Positions 45,043 to 54,075 of a DNA stretch of 64,000 nt are shown piece after piece; the stretch's first letter is position 1; every line of letters starts with the position of its first letter. Location of the stretch: contig NZ_PGVG01000007.1 of assembly GCF_002795245.1 (NCBI RefSeq), positions 186,001 through 250,000 of the forward strand, read 5' to 3'. This stretch comes from Bradyrhizobium forestalis (GTDB lineage Bacteria; Pseudomonadota; Alphaproteobacteria; Rhizobiales; Xanthobacteraceae). A program made the position numbers and the translations under genes. The notes under the pieces are model-generated. The model saw nothing but the letters and a program-made list of their open reading frames with translations. It ran no database searches and was not told the origin of the DNA.

Positions 45043-45580
45043 TCACCAGAAAACCGGGAACTCATCGAACCCGCCAGTGATGATCTCCTTGCGCAACTTC
45101 AATTGTTCGGGCGCGACGGCCAAGCGCAGCGCGGGAAAGCGCTGGAAGATCGAACCGAACACCGCCTTGAGTTCCAGCCTGGCCAGCTCCCCGCCGATGC
45201 AGGAGTGCGGCCCGTGGGAGAACGCCAGGTGCGGTTTTTCCTGGCGTCCTATGTCGAAGATTTCCGGCTCGTCGAAATTCCGCGGATCGAACGACGTAGC
45301 CGGCAGGCCGACCAGCACCTTGCTCTCCGCGGGAATATGCACGCCCGCGATGGTCACGTCGGTGGGTGAACGCCGTCGGCGGCATTCCCGTCGGCCGGAA
45401 CGCCGCATCGGACAGCGCCACCTTGGCCTCGTCGTAGCCTGTCACCCACCAGCCTTCGTGCCCGGACGGGAAACGCACGCGGTGGATCGGACCGTTGGCG
45501 CGTAGCGCCAACATCTCGGGCGATGGCTCAATGTGATCGATGCGCCACATCGGCAGCATCGGCAGGGGTTGTTCGGACAC
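45043..45580 (-). pseudogene. cyp112: CYP112 with large internal deletion
   Basis: A GTG at 45580 begins MSEQPLPMLPMWRIDHIEPS and the P450 N-terminus continues to about residue 70 (GYDEAKVALSDAAFRPTGMP). Near 45362-45370 the sequence jumps, with a frameshift, to T-D-V-T-I-A-G-V-H-I-P-A-E-S-K, then FSHGPHSCIGGELARLEL (heme loop) and the C-terminal end DEFPVFW at 45043. About 220 codons, some 670 bases, are missing relative to a full-length CYP112 of about 400 residues, including the I-helix and E-x-x-R. In characterised operons CYP112 converts GA12 to GA9 through C20 oxidation. It cannot work here. The gene position, first in the operon, is the expected one. Confidence 0.8.
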
Positions 45581-46018
45581 GGTGGCACTTCACTCTCTAA
45601 GCGATGGAAGGGCGGAAGTGCCCGCACGCGCTACGGTCACCGGCTTCACGTGCGCTTGCGTTCACTTCTGTTCGTCAATGATGATCGGCGGGGACGGCGA
45701 CCGAATCCTGGAGCCTAACGTTGGCTTTAGCCAGCTACCGAATCTTGTAGTAGCCCCTAAGCTAAGCGCCTGGTCCCGGGCGCATGCGCGTCTCAGAACA
45801 CGGACCTGCAGCGCGATGCGCTGCTCGGCTCGCCATGAGCGCTTTAGTCCAGGAGCGTGTTGCAAGCCACTTGCGCACGTTCACGTTAGCATCCATGCCA
45901 AACTTCGAAGCGCGTTCTCGTCGACGAACTGCACGGTCACGAAATCCGGCGCGGCGCGACCTCGCCCGCCTCGGCTTCGTCATCGAACCCAAGGCCGGCT
46001 AGCTCTGCCGGCGCCGCT
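45581..46018. other. Region upstream of the gibberellin operon
   Basis: The operon promoter should lie here, but I could not recognise a nod box or clear sigma-70 boxes. The part around 45880-45990 on the minus strand contains VQFVDENALRSLAWML, which vaguely resembles a DUF5615-type toxin start (V-D-E-N-L-P) and would suit a toxin relic beside the DUF433 relic. Frames elsewhere here are filler. Confidence 0.3.
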
Positions 46019-46161
46019 TCAGACTCCGCGAGAGATAGGGACACCCTCGCTTGGGAACGCCTTGGCGTATTCGATCGCCGCCTCAACCTGATCCGCGTCA
46101 GCGATGGAAAATCGTCGACAATCCCCTCTGCCGATTGCCCCCGCGCGAGGGCGTCCACCAT
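46019..46161 (-). pseudogene. DUF433-type antitoxin C-terminal relic
   Basis: From 46161 the minus strand reads MVDALARGQSAEGIVDDFPS, L-T, then after a one-base loss continues in the next frame as ADQVEAAIEYAKAFPSEGVP, I-S-R-G-V and a stop at 46019. This is the C-terminal half of a DUF433 (Vap-type antitoxin) protein: the A-G-x-S-x-E-x-I-x-x-D-F-P helix and the A-x-x-Y-A end. The N-terminal half (P-V-x-x-G-T-R-I) is not present in frame. Probably a dead toxin-antitoxin module. Confidence 0.45.
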
Positions 46162-46587
46162 AGGCGGGAACTTTCGTGTTTTAATGATGGGTTGGTTGCG
46201 ATCACCTAGGACCTGTACCCATCGACGCAGTTCAGACGATGAAGGCGGCTTTTGAGGTCGGCGTCGATCTTGCCGAGATCAAGGAGCTAGCTTGCCAAAC
46301 GCGCCTCGGTGCGCGTCGAAGGACAGCTGCCCGATCACTACATACAGGCGACCCCGGGTGAGATCTCTAAAGGTCCATGAATGCCTGGATCAGCCCGCAG
46401 GAAACTAGCTACGGAAACAGAGCTCGACGGACTGAAGCGGCTGAGTGGAATCGCCCCCGTCCCAAATAAATCCGAAGCGGTCACGTCAAAACAGGAAGCG
46501 GAGACGCTCTACGGGAGCGACTGAAATTGGCAGTTTTCTCGCACATTGACTTGCGTTTATCTCGACGACCACCAACGGAGAGTCTTC
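46162..46587. other. Intergenic, one unsupported small frame
   Basis: A 47-codon frame at 46381-46524 (MPGSARRKLATETELDGLKR, ending YGSD) has no known relatives that I can name and no strong ribosome site. The rest shows nothing coding. The start of the PaiB-like gene at 46588 is preceded by ACGGAGAG. Confidence 0.25.
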
Positions 46588-47217
46588 ATGTACATACCAA
46601 CCCACTTTCGAGATGACGACATCGAGAACATTCGAGCGACAATCCGCTGCGCCCGATTGGCCACCCTAGTCACAGCGACATTAGATGGGCCACTTGCGAC
46701 GCCTCTTCCGCTCTTCCTCGATGAGAGCGAAGGCGAACACGGTACGTTATACGGGCATCTGGCGAAGGGCAATCCGCAATGGCGCACGGCCCCGATCGGA
46801 GAAGCTCTGGCGATCTTTACTGGCGCAGAGGCTTATGTGACGCCATCCTGGTATCCCAGCAAGCGACAAGCTGAACATGTGGTGCCGACATGGAATTACA
46901 TCGCGGTCCACGCCCATGGGCCGATTGAGTTCTTCGACGATCCCACTCGCCTGCTTGAGGTTGTGACACGTCTGACGAATATCCATGAGACGTCACGTGC
47001 GACGCCCTGGGCCGTCAGCGATGCTCCCGCGGATTTCGTCGCCGCCCAGTTGCGTGAAATCGTCGGCGTGCGCATCCCGATCACCATGGTCGAAGGCAAA
47101 CGCAAGATGAGCCAAAACCGCCCCGCGCCTGATCGCATTGGTATCGCCACCGGCTTAGCGGCGAGCAAACTACCACGGGACCAGGAAGTTGCAGCTCTTA
47201 TCTTGGTTCAGGACTGA
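46588..47217 (+). CDS. FMN-binding protein, PaiB-like
   Basis: A 209-residue protein from ATG at 46588, with GGAG seven bases upstream; the frame is open from 46546. The start MYIPTHFRDDDIENIRATIR and the following P-L-P-L-F-L-D and GTLYGHLAKGNPQW motifs are those of the PaiB family of split-barrel FMN-binding proteins, annotated as negative transcriptional regulators from Bacillus PaiB. VTPSWYPSKRQAEHVVPTWN is the conserved central motif. Some relatives may be flavin oxidoreductases. It is not in an operon with its neighbours and lies about 1 kb upstream of the gibberellin genes, on the other strand. Confidence 0.82.
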   Translation: MYIPTHFRDDDIENIRATIRCARLATLVTATLDGPLATPLPLFLDESEGEHGTLYGHLAKGNPQWRTAPIGEALAIFTGAEAYVTPSWYPSKRQAEHVVPTWNYIAVHAHGPIEFFDDPTRLLEVVTRLTNIHETSRATPWAVSDAPADFVAAQLREIVGVRIPITMVEGKRKMSQNRPAPDRIGIATGLAASKLPRDQEVAALILVQD

Positions 47218-48162
47218 GACGATAATGTGCAAGACCGGCGCCGCAGCCATCTTACATCTACAGCTCTCACAGACTGCAGCGGTCGGGCCATCAATTACCT
47301 GGCGATCACGAACGGAAACGTCAGCTCGGACTTGCCGCACTGTGCAGACACCTGTCGGTATTCTGACAGAGGCACAATCTCGTGTCAGGTCCAGTACAAC
47401 GCGCATAGTAAGGTTTCAGACTTTCGAAAGCCCATTCGACTTTGCGCCCCCCGCTGCCTGGGATGGCTATTGCTTAAAACAAAACGATCCAACAGAGCCA
47501 CTCAGGCAGCAATGCTCACGCTCTCCAAACTCTCTCTCGCCACCGAAGCAATTACATTGTTGAACCAATTCGCGCGCAAGTGCAAGGACTTGCAATCGAG
47601 ACTCACGTCAGCGACATTTTGACATTTGCGAGCCGCGCAACTCAGTTTAGGAGCATGAGCAAGCAAGAGCGGCTGCGCTTGTATATGCAGGCAATGATTC
47701 GCCCCCGAAGGAGCCGTCATCGTCATAGCGAGCGATATGCCAGTTGAGACAGAACTTGCCCGCAGTCTGGATCTCGCCAACGTATAAATCTTGGATCATT
47801 TGTTTCCGAGGCGCGCTTGCGCGCGGCAGGGCCGGACTACATGATTCATGAACCATAACTATTGCCAATTCTACAGAAGCATTGGTTTCTTCAACGCAGT
47901 TAGTGATTACAGCATGACTGCAGATTTGCCGTTTTCTCGCTACTGCTGTCCGCTTCGCGATTCGACACTCGAAGGGGTGAGCTCGGTGAGCGAGTTCTTT
48001 CGTCACTCGGCCCAACAACGGGTTCAGTTCGAGGTCCCGCGCCAAATGCCACGATTCGTTTACTGCCCATTGTCGAGTACATGCTTGTGTTTCGCTTGGC
48101 ACGATGCTTGCTGAAGATCATTTAAGGGGCGAGGAAGAACTGCAAGGGCTTGGAAAAGCAAG
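47218..48162. other. Lower-GC intergenic stretch with no firm gene
   Basis: About 945 bases. Base composition is lower in GC than the flanking conjugation and gibberellin genes, as often in rhizobial symbiosis islands. One minus-strand frame, 47647-47799, encodes MIQDLYVGEIQTAGKFCLNW and HIARYDDDGSFGGESLP, which has a protein-like composition, but it lacks a good ribosome site and I do not recognise it. Other frames on both strands are filler. Confidence 0.3.
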
Positions 48163-49071
48163 ATGAGCACAAACGCTTTGGTCGGAGGCGTCATTCCGAG
48201 GACCGATGTTGTGAAACGTGCAGCGCGCATCGGTGCCGAAGTCAAGAATATCAAGCTATCGGGCGACCTACCGGATCACACGATCGCCGCGATCAACAGA
48301 TTATTGCTCGAGCACAAGGTGATCTTCTTCCGCAATCAAGGACATCTGAATGACGCCGAGCATGAGCGCTTTGCCGCTCGTCTCGGAAAGCTAGTGCCAC
48401 ATCCGATGCTCGGTGCTACCAAGGGGATGGCGTCGCTCCTCGAACTCGACTCCACTCGCGGCGGCGGTCGCGCCGACGTTTGGCATGCGGATGGGACCTT
48501 CGCCGACGCCTATCCAAAGATTCTGGTCCTGCGGGCCGTTGTAATGCCAACGTTCGGAGGCGACACCGTGTGGTCGAACACAGCTGCCGCTTATCTTGGT
48601 TTGCCCCCGCCGCTACAACGGCTTGCCGAGGGCCTATGGGCCGTTCACAGCAACGTCTTCGATTACGCCGGGATCGCGCGGGTCCGCGAGGTCGACAAGA
48701 AGCATTTTGAGGAGGTGTTCACCAGAACGGTTTTTGAGACCGAGCATCCCGTCGTACGCGTCCATCCCGAAACAGGCGAGCGGACGCTAGTGCTCGGCGC
48801 CTTGGTGAAGCACTTTATTGGCATCCGCAAATACGACGGACAAAAGCTGTTCGATCTGTTCCAGTCCCACATCACCGCGCCCGAAAACACTGTGCGCTGG
48901 AATTGGCTAGAGGGCGATATTGCGCTGTGGGATAACCGCGCAACGCAGCATTACGCGGTCAACGATTACGGGGACCAGCATCGCGTCGTACGTCGGGCCA
49001 CGATCGAGGGTGACGTGCCTCTCAGTGTCGATGGCCGGAGCAGTGTAACGCGACTGAAGGTGACCGAATAA
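48163..49071 (+). CDS. TauD/TfdA-family 2-oxoglutarate-dependent dioxygenase
   Basis: A 302-residue Fe(II)/2-oxoglutarate dioxygenase. The facial triad is visible: H-x-D in DVWHADGTF near residue 107 and the distal His in RATQHYAVNDY near 265, followed by the 2-oxoglutarate-binding Arg in HRVVRRATIEGD. EHKVIFFRNQGHLNDAEHER is the typical N-terminal segment. Family members hydroxylate taurine, sulfate esters, 2,4-D, or secondary metabolites. It is closest in layout to the AtsK/TauD branch. It is a single gene between an empty region and the conjugation genes, so context gives no substrate. Confidence 0.85.
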   Translation: MSTNALVGGVIPRTDVVKRAARIGAEVKNIKLSGDLPDHTIAAINRLLLEHKVIFFRNQGHLNDAEHERFAARLGKLVPHPMLGATKGMASLLELDSTRGGGRADVWHADGTFADAYPKILVLRAVVMPTFGGDTVWSNTAAAYLGLPPPLQRLAEGLWAVHSNVFDYAGIARVREVDKKHFEEVFTRTVFETEHPVVRVHPETGERTLVLGALVKHFIGIRKYDGQKLFDLFQSHITAPENTVRWNWLEGDIALWDNRATQHYAVNDYGDQHRVVRRATIEGDVPLSVDGRSSVTRLKVTE

Positions 49072-49212
49072 CTGCACGTCGACTCCCAGCGCCCCCCGGC
49101 TGAAAACTGGGAAAAATTCGTAATCGGAGTTGTTTCGGGAAAACTCGAAAGCACACCGACGCCATATCTCAGCTCTTAATGCCAACTCGGCAGCGCTTCG
49201 CAACCACGAGCA

Positions 49213-49455
49213 TCACTGTCCTTCACCGGCGGCCGGTATGTGGGCTTCACGTTTCAGTTTAGAAAATCCTCGGTCAGTGGCCATAAAGCGCGCCAACATG
49301 GGGGCGATGAGTTTAGTCGGATCGACCACTTGACCACCCTGACGCGTAAGCACTTCTGCATAGGCGATGAGATCACGATGCACGGCGGCGGGCAGCTCCG
49401 CAGTCACTTTGACCGGCTTGTCGTCTGGAAGCTCTCCTATTTTAAGTTTGGGCAT
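49213..49455 (-). CDS. DUF2274 protein, last gene of the trb operon
   Basis: An 80-residue protein, MPKLKIGELPDDKPVKVTAE, with the pattern of DUF2274, a small predicted DNA-binding (ribbon-helix-helix-like) protein that follows trbI in many proteobacterial trb operons: the charged T-A-E-L-P-A-A-V-H-R-D-L helix and the P-x-K-L-I-A-P-M-L-x-R-F end. It is five bases downstream of trbI. It may repress or tune transfer genes, but no function is proven to my knowledge. Confidence 0.8.
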   Translation of the reverse strand: MPKLKIGELPDDKPVKVTAELPAAVHRDLIAYAEVLTRQGGQVVDPTKLIAPMLARFMATDRGFSKLKREAHIPAAGEGQ

Positions 49456-49459
49456 GTTG

Positions 49460-50671
49460 TCACCCTCTATATGGGGTAAGTATCAGATCACGATTGACAA
49501 GAACACGAACCGGGAAACCAGGTCGTACGGTAAGAGTCGGCTGGATGTTGAGGCTTCTACGGACGACCTGCTGTCCAGTCTGGTTCAGTGAGTCCGAGGC
49601 TCCGTGCCGCAATGCCTGGATGATCGCGCTGTCGTTGCTGTTGGTGTCCGAGCCGGCCCCAAGTTCGGTGCCGACCGCCAGAAACGTCGATAGAGCCGCG
49701 GCCTTGAACAGCTCTCCCCAGTGGTTGTCGACTTGGTCTTCAAGGCCCGCGTAACCTGCGGTGTCAGCGCCAGGCTGCCGCTCGAGAGCGATAGACCGTC
49801 CATTCGGCATGATCAGCCGGGTCCAGACGAGCAGCACGCGTGACTGGCCGAAAGTGACCTGGCTATCGTAGATCCCGATCAGACGCGCTCCCTGGGGCAC
49901 AAGCAGAAAGCGGCCGGTCGGCGTGTCATAGACATTCTCGGTTACCTGCGCCGTAATTTCGCCTGGCAGGTCCGATCGGATTCCGGTGATCAGGGCTCCC
50001 GGAATAACCGTCCCAGCCTGCACGAGATATGGTGAAGCGGGCCTGGTGACGCGGTCAGGGCTGACCATGCGACGGTCCACGGTGGCGTTCACGAAGGCAA
50101 GCTTTCGGTCCTGTCCGTTCTGCGCAGATCCATCGTCGCCCGTGCCCGTTGCGTTCGGTAGCGCGACGCGGTCGCCTCCAACAGCCGCCGCGGCGGGCGG
50201 ACGCACTTCTCTCCCATTGGTCGAAGCGAACAGATGGCTGATGCGGGCTGCTTCGGTCTCTTGATCCCGGCGCTGCTGGTCCGGATCAGCGCCGTTCGTC
50301 GGCGACTGGCCTTGGGCTGCAAGAATCGGTCGACCGAGATCCCCGGGTAGCGGAGGGCCAAGCTGCGGGACTGCCTGGCGCGGAACGCCAGCGTAGTCTT
50401 TGGGTAGCGCCGTTATGCCGTCGGCAACATTGTGGTGATCGGTGCTGTAAACCTCATCGGTCGCCTGATTTCGATGGCGGTTGCTCGCTAGCGACCACAA
50501 CACGGTTCCACCGATGACGAACAACACGACAGCAGTCCCTCCGGCGAGAACTTTCCGCGACAACCGGGTTACTCGCGGTTGCTCTGCTCTCAGGCGGAAG
50601 CTTCCGGACGGATCCTCTTGTGCCGCTGACGGGACGGATTGCTCGTGATCGTTTCCACTCAAGCTGCTCAT
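49460..50671 (-). CDS. trbI: Conjugal transfer protein TrbI (VirB10 family)
   Basis: A 403-residue inner-membrane-to-outer-core protein. A cytoplasmic basic N-terminus is followed by one membrane helix (GGTAVVLFVIGGTVLWSLA, near residues 48-66), a Pro/Gln-rich linker, then the VirB10 C-terminal domain: VQAGTVIPGALITGIRSDLP, LLVPQGARLIGIYDS and NGRSIALERQPGADTAGYAG. It forms the energy-sensing scaffold of the type IV secretion channel together with TrbG and TrbF. Start overlaps the trbG stop by four bases. Confidence 0.92.
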   Translation of the reverse strand: MSSLSGNDHEQSVPSAAQEDPSGSFRLRAEQPRVTRLSRKVLAGGTAVVLFVIGGTVLWSLASNRHRNQATDEVYSTDHHNVADGITALPKDYAGVPRQAVPQLGPPLPGDLGRPILAAQGQSPTNGADPDQQRRDQETEAARISHLFASTNGREVRPPAAAAVGGDRVALPNATGTGDDGSAQNGQDRKLAFVNATVDRRMVSPDRVTRPASPYLVQAGTVIPGALITGIRSDLPGEITAQVTENVYDTPTGRFLLVPQGARLIGIYDSQVTFGQSRVLLVWTRLIMPNGRSIALERQPGADTAGYAGLEDQVDNHWGELFKAAALSTFLAVGTELGAGSDTNSNDSAIIQALRHGASDSLNQTGQQVVRRSLNIQPTLTVRPGFPVRVLVNRDLILTPYRG

Positions 50672-51702
50672 GACGACGGCCTCCCGTCTGTCCTGACAAT
50701 CCTGACTTTCTGCTGGTGTTCACCCCCGAGCCGTAGTTCAGCGGCTGCAAACAGCCGATCAACGATCAGCACGTTACCGGAGGCGCGATAGTTGACGAGC
50801 TCGGTTTTGCCATCCGGTCCGATGACAAAGAGCGGAGGCATCTCACCTTGCACGATGCCTTGCGGGAATTCGACATAGACCTTGCGGCCATCGTCATATG
50901 CGGCGAGCGGCCGCCAGGGAGGACCGTCCCCTTCGATGGCATAGCGGAAGATACGCTGCGCCGGATCCGGAAGAACGGGTTTCATAGCAGCTGAACGCAA
51001 CCGTTCGCGTACCGTTTCAGGATAGTACCAGGCAACGGATGGCATGTATGGCCGCTCGCGGGAACGGAGCTCAATCAGGTACGTGCGCCGGTCAGTATTG
51101 ACGACAAGATTGGTCTCGATCGAAGCTCGGGTCGGCTTGACCAGGATATGGACACGTCGTGTGTCGCCGCTCCCGCTCTCGGTATCGCCCACGACCCAGC
51201 GCACGGTATCTCCGGCCGCGATCGGCCCCGATCCCGTCAACTGCTCTCCCTCCTCGAGCGCGATATCCGTGATCTGCCCCGGTGCGGCGTAGATCTGATA
51301 AAGCGCCCCGGGACTGTAGGCGTAGATTTGCGCCGCGTTGAAATACCCCCGCTTGCGCGGTTCGACCCGGGCTGCGCTGTTTGCGGTCTCAACCCGGCTC
51401 ACGGGCTCAGCGTCTTCCTTTCCTCCCGACTTGCCGCCGAGCGCCGGTTTCCAAAGGGGTGGAACGTGAAGCGGTCGTGATCTGTCGTCGAGTGCCACTG
51501 GCGTCGCTGGTAACGGAGGCACCTCAGCGTCATAGCTGATTTCCGGTGGAATGTAGGTCGCGCACCCACCGAGCGTAGACGACAAAAGTAAAAGAGCGGA
51601 CAAAACTGCACGCTTCGAACTCACGAACTCGGGCCAAGCCGAATCGACCCTTGCTTGCTGGACGGAACGTTTCGAACGGAACTCAAGCAGCGTCTTGGTC
51701 AC
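50668..51702 (-). CDS. trbG: Conjugal transfer protein TrbG (VirB9 family)
   Basis: A 344-residue protein. Residues about 30-48 form a signal sequence with a lipobox-like end (LLSSTLGGCATY), preceded by a longer than usual basic N-terminus. The mature part contains the VirB9 domain: YSPGALYQIYAAPGQITDIA, EGEQLTGSGPIAAGDTVRW, and the C-terminal YDDGRKVYVEFPQG with LFVIGPDG. It forms the outer membrane core ring with TrbI. Its ATG overlaps trbF's end by four bases. Confidence 0.92.
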   Translation of the reverse strand: MTKTLLEFRSKRSVQQARVDSAWPEFVSSKRAVLSALLLLSSTLGGCATYIPPEISYDAEVPPLPATPVALDDRSRPLHVPPLWKPALGGKSGGKEDAEPVSRVETANSAARVEPRKRGYFNAAQIYAYSPGALYQIYAAPGQITDIALEEGEQLTGSGPIAAGDTVRWVVGDTESGSGDTRRVHILVKPTRASIETNLVVNTDRRTYLIELRSRERPYMPSVAWYYPETVRERLRSAAMKPVLPDPAQRIFRYAIEGDGPPWRPLAAYDDGRKVYVEFPQGIVQGEMPPLFVIGPDGKTELVNYRASGNVLIVDRLFAAAELRLGGEHQQKVRIVRTDGRPSS

Positions 51703-52382
51703 TGACTCAACTCCTTTGACCAGTTGATGGCGCGGACGTAAACGCCAAGCGGATTCTTGCGCAGGCGTTCGGCGTCGCGGGGCGTCTCGATGACGATCGA
51801 GAGAATTGCAGTCCAGCGCTCAGTCGAGCTCAACGAACCGTTGTCGTAGGTGCGCTCGGTCCACGCGACGCGAAAGCTTTCCGACGACGCGCGAATGACG
51901 CTCGAGACGTCGACTGAGATCTGGGCCTTGCTCAGCTTGGCAAAGGGATCGTTGTTGCGCGCGTAGTCGTTGAGCGCAGCCGCGCCACGATCCGTCGTAA
52001 AATCATAGGCCCGGAGCCAGTTCTGGCGCAGAACGATACCGTCGGCCGGCAGCCCTCTCACATCCTCGATAAAGCGCGCCAGATGATAGGCGATCTGAGC
52101 GTCAGTCGGTTGATAGTCGATGCTGGCCGGCGCGACCCTTTGGGTTTGGCCGAGATGGTCGACTTCGACCACCCACGGCGTGATCGATCCCTGGCTCGAC
52201 TGCCAAACCAGGCCACCTGCGAGACCGGCTGACAGCATCAGGCAGCCGAACGCCACTAATCGCCAGTTCTTGGCCTGAACGCGGGCGGATCCAATGCGTT
52301 CGTCCCAAACCTGCGCCGCCTTTTGGTAAGGCGTGATCGGCTCGGGCATGCGCCCGTAGTGTATGGAAGGTCGTTTGAACAT
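51699..52382 (-). CDS. trbF: Conjugal transfer protein TrbF (VirB8 family)
   Basis: A 227-residue protein from MFKRPSIHYG at 52382, chosen over the open frame to 52433 because this is the family's standard start and AGGGG lies upstream. One membrane helix follows near residues 42-62 (LVAFGCLMLSAGLAGGLVW), and the periplasmic NTF2-like VirB8 domain contains YHLARFIEDVRGLPADGIVL and the C-terminal NPLGVYVRAINWSKEL. It links the inner membrane platform to the core complex. Confidence 0.9.
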   Translation of the reverse strand: MFKRPSIHYGRMPEPITPYQKAAQVWDERIGSARVQAKNWRLVAFGCLMLSAGLAGGLVWQSSQGSITPWVVEVDHLGQTQRVAPASIDYQPTDAQIAYHLARFIEDVRGLPADGIVLRQNWLRAYDFTTDRGAAALNDYARNNDPFAKLSKAQISVDVSSVIRASSESFRVAWTERTYDNGSLSSTERWTAILSIVIETPRDAERLRKNPLGVYVRAINWSKELSQ

Positions 52383-52474
52383 CGATTGTTGCCCCTGAAT
52401 CAAGTGATCCGTTTCGAGTCGTGCGGGATTCACGTTTGAGTCGCCCGCGGTGGCGAAGGCGCAGTGACTGCGTG

Positions 52475-53704
52475 TCAGCCCTCTCCTTCAGATAAATCGA
52501 CGGAAGAGCCGCCGCCACCGTGATCGCCCGAGCGGACGGCCTGGCCAGCGGCCGAGGCACCATGCCGAATAGTCTCGGCGCGCTTCATGCGTCGCGCCCA
52601 ATCAGGCCGCCCTTCGGCCGATGTGCTCGCGGCCTGCGCGCCAGCGTCCCCACCTCCGCCGAGCACAGCAGCTGCGCGACGCAACGGGCTCATTGCAGCC
52701 GAGCTACCCGCCTCCGCAACGCCAGCAATGCCTCCGCTTCGATAGGCAGCGGACGCTCCACTCAAGAGGGCACCCCCGCCACGCGCGGCGCCAGCAATCG
52801 CGCCGCCAGCGAGACCGACACCGCCGGCGGCGAGGCCTCCGCCGGCGGCAACAATACCGCCAGCAGCAAGGCCCGTTCCAACCGCCGCACCGGCGCCGAG
52901 CTGCGGTCCGCCGGATACCAGGCCGTTGGCGATTCCGGGACCGAAGATGCCCAAGCCCAGCAGGGAGAGTGCCGCGAGCACCAGTGTCATCGCGTCCTCG
53001 ATGGTTGGCTGATTGCCGCCAAAGCCAGCGGTGAACTGCGAGAATAGCGTCGATCCGATCCCGACGATGACGGCCAGGACCAAGACCTTTATTCCGGAGG
53101 ATATGACATTGCCCAGGACCCGCTCAGCTGCGAAGGCGGTCTTGCCAAACAAGCCAAAGGGAATGAGCACGAAGCCGGCCAGCGTCGTCAGCTTGAACTC
53201 GATCAGGGTGACAAAGAGCTGGATCGCCAGAATGAAAAAGGCGAGCAACACCACGACCCAGGCGAACAGGAGAACGACGATCTGGACAAAATTCTCGAAA
53301 AAACTGATGTAGCCCATCAGGTTGGAGATCGAGTCGAGCAACGGTCGGCCGGCGTCGAGTCCGACTTGAGCGACCTTTCCAGGTCTCAGGAAATCGGATG
53401 CGGACAGGCTTGCGCCCGACGCTTTCAGCCCAAGGCCGGCAAAGCTCTCGAAAACGATGCGCGCGAGGCTGTTCCAGTTGCCGATGAGGTAGGCAAAGAC
53501 TCCCACGAAAAGCGTCTTCTTGACGAGGCGCGCGATGATGTCTTCGTCCGGCCCCCAACTCCAGAACAACGCAGCAAGCGTGATGTCGATCGCAGCAAGG
53601 GTCGTTGCGAGATATCCGACATCGCTGCCAAGCAGCCCAAAGCCGTTGTCGATATAACGCGTGAACGTTTCCAGGAACTGGTCGATAATCCCCGTACCCG
53701 TCAT
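52475..53704 (-). CDS. trbL: Conjugal transfer protein TrbL (VirB6 family)
   Basis: A 409-residue polytopic inner membrane protein. At least six hydrophobic segments lie between residues about 20 and 260, including VVLLFAWVVVLLAFFILAIQ and the conserved FVTLIEFKLTTLAGFVLIPFG. The C-terminal third is a Gly/Ala-rich cytoplasmic tail (LAAGGIVAAGGGLAAGGVGL) ending in charged low complexity. It forms part of the substrate path in the type IV channel. It overlaps trbK by four bases. Confidence 0.9.
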   Translation of the reverse strand: MTGTGIIDQFLETFTRYIDNGFGLLGSDVGYLATTLAAIDITLAALFWSWGPDEDIIARLVKKTLFVGVFAYLIGNWNSLARIVFESFAGLGLKASGASLSASDFLRPGKVAQVGLDAGRPLLDSISNLMGYISFFENFVQIVVLLFAWVVVLLAFFILAIQLFVTLIEFKLTTLAGFVLIPFGLFGKTAFAAERVLGNVISSGIKVLVLAVIVGIGSTLFSQFTAGFGGNQPTIEDAMTLVLAALSLLGLGIFGPGIANGLVSGGPQLGAGAAVGTGLAAGGIVAAGGGLAAGGVGLAGGAIAGAARGGGALLSGASAAYRSGGIAGVAEAGSSAAMSPLRRAAAVLGGGGDAGAQAASTSAEGRPDWARRMKRAETIRHGASAAGQAVRSGDHGGGGSSVDLSEGEG

Positions 53705-54075
53705 GGCTTACTCGCCTCCGGTGTCGCCGGTTGCGGATATCCTAGCGAGATCCGGCTCTGGTCTTTTGGGGCGGGAGCCAACCCTGCGGCGGAATCTTCT
53801 TGGCCAGGAATCGCGGCACCGGCTTTCTTGCCAAAGAAGCGACGCCGGTTTTCGACCCAGACTTGCCTGCAATGCTGATAACCTGCCGTTTGCTCCGCAG
53901 TGACGCTGCGGCAGCGTGCAAGGTCAGAGCTTGTTGCACCTGTCGTCTGCTCCGCCTTCGGCAGTGCTGGCGGAGAATCGTCTCCGCCACGCAGTTGAAT
54001 CGTGCAGGCAGTGACGACCAACACGCCGATTGTCGTAAGCATCGACAAGGCCTTGAATGCCCTTATGTCGATCAT
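53701..54075 (-). CDS. trbK: TrbK-like putative entry exclusion protein
   Basis: A 124-residue protein with an N-terminal hydrophobic segment (ALSMLTTIGVLVVTACTIQL) ending in a Cys, so it may be a lipoprotein. The conserved part is ARCRSVTAEQTAGYQHCRQV followed by W-x-E-N-R-R-R-F, the signature of the TrbK-alt family. In RP4-like systems TrbK excludes entry of a second copy of the element. It lies between trbJ and trbL, touching both, as expected. Confidence 0.85.
   Translation of the reverse strand: MIDIRAFKALSMLTTIGVLVVTACTIQLRGGDDSPPALPKAEQTTGATSSDLARCRSVTAEQTAGYQHCRQVWVENRRRFFGKKAGAAIPGQEDSAAGLAPAPKDQSRISLGYPQPATPEASKP

Noticed and set aside
45581..46200. nod box or CYP115 remnant before the gibberellin operon
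   Set aside because: I looked for the long conserved nod box pattern and for P450 motifs upstream of CYP112 and found none that I can defend.
47189..47622. Two overlapping plus-strand frames of about 125 codons
   Set aside because: They overlap the PaiB-like gene end or each other, have no ribosome sites and show no domain pattern.
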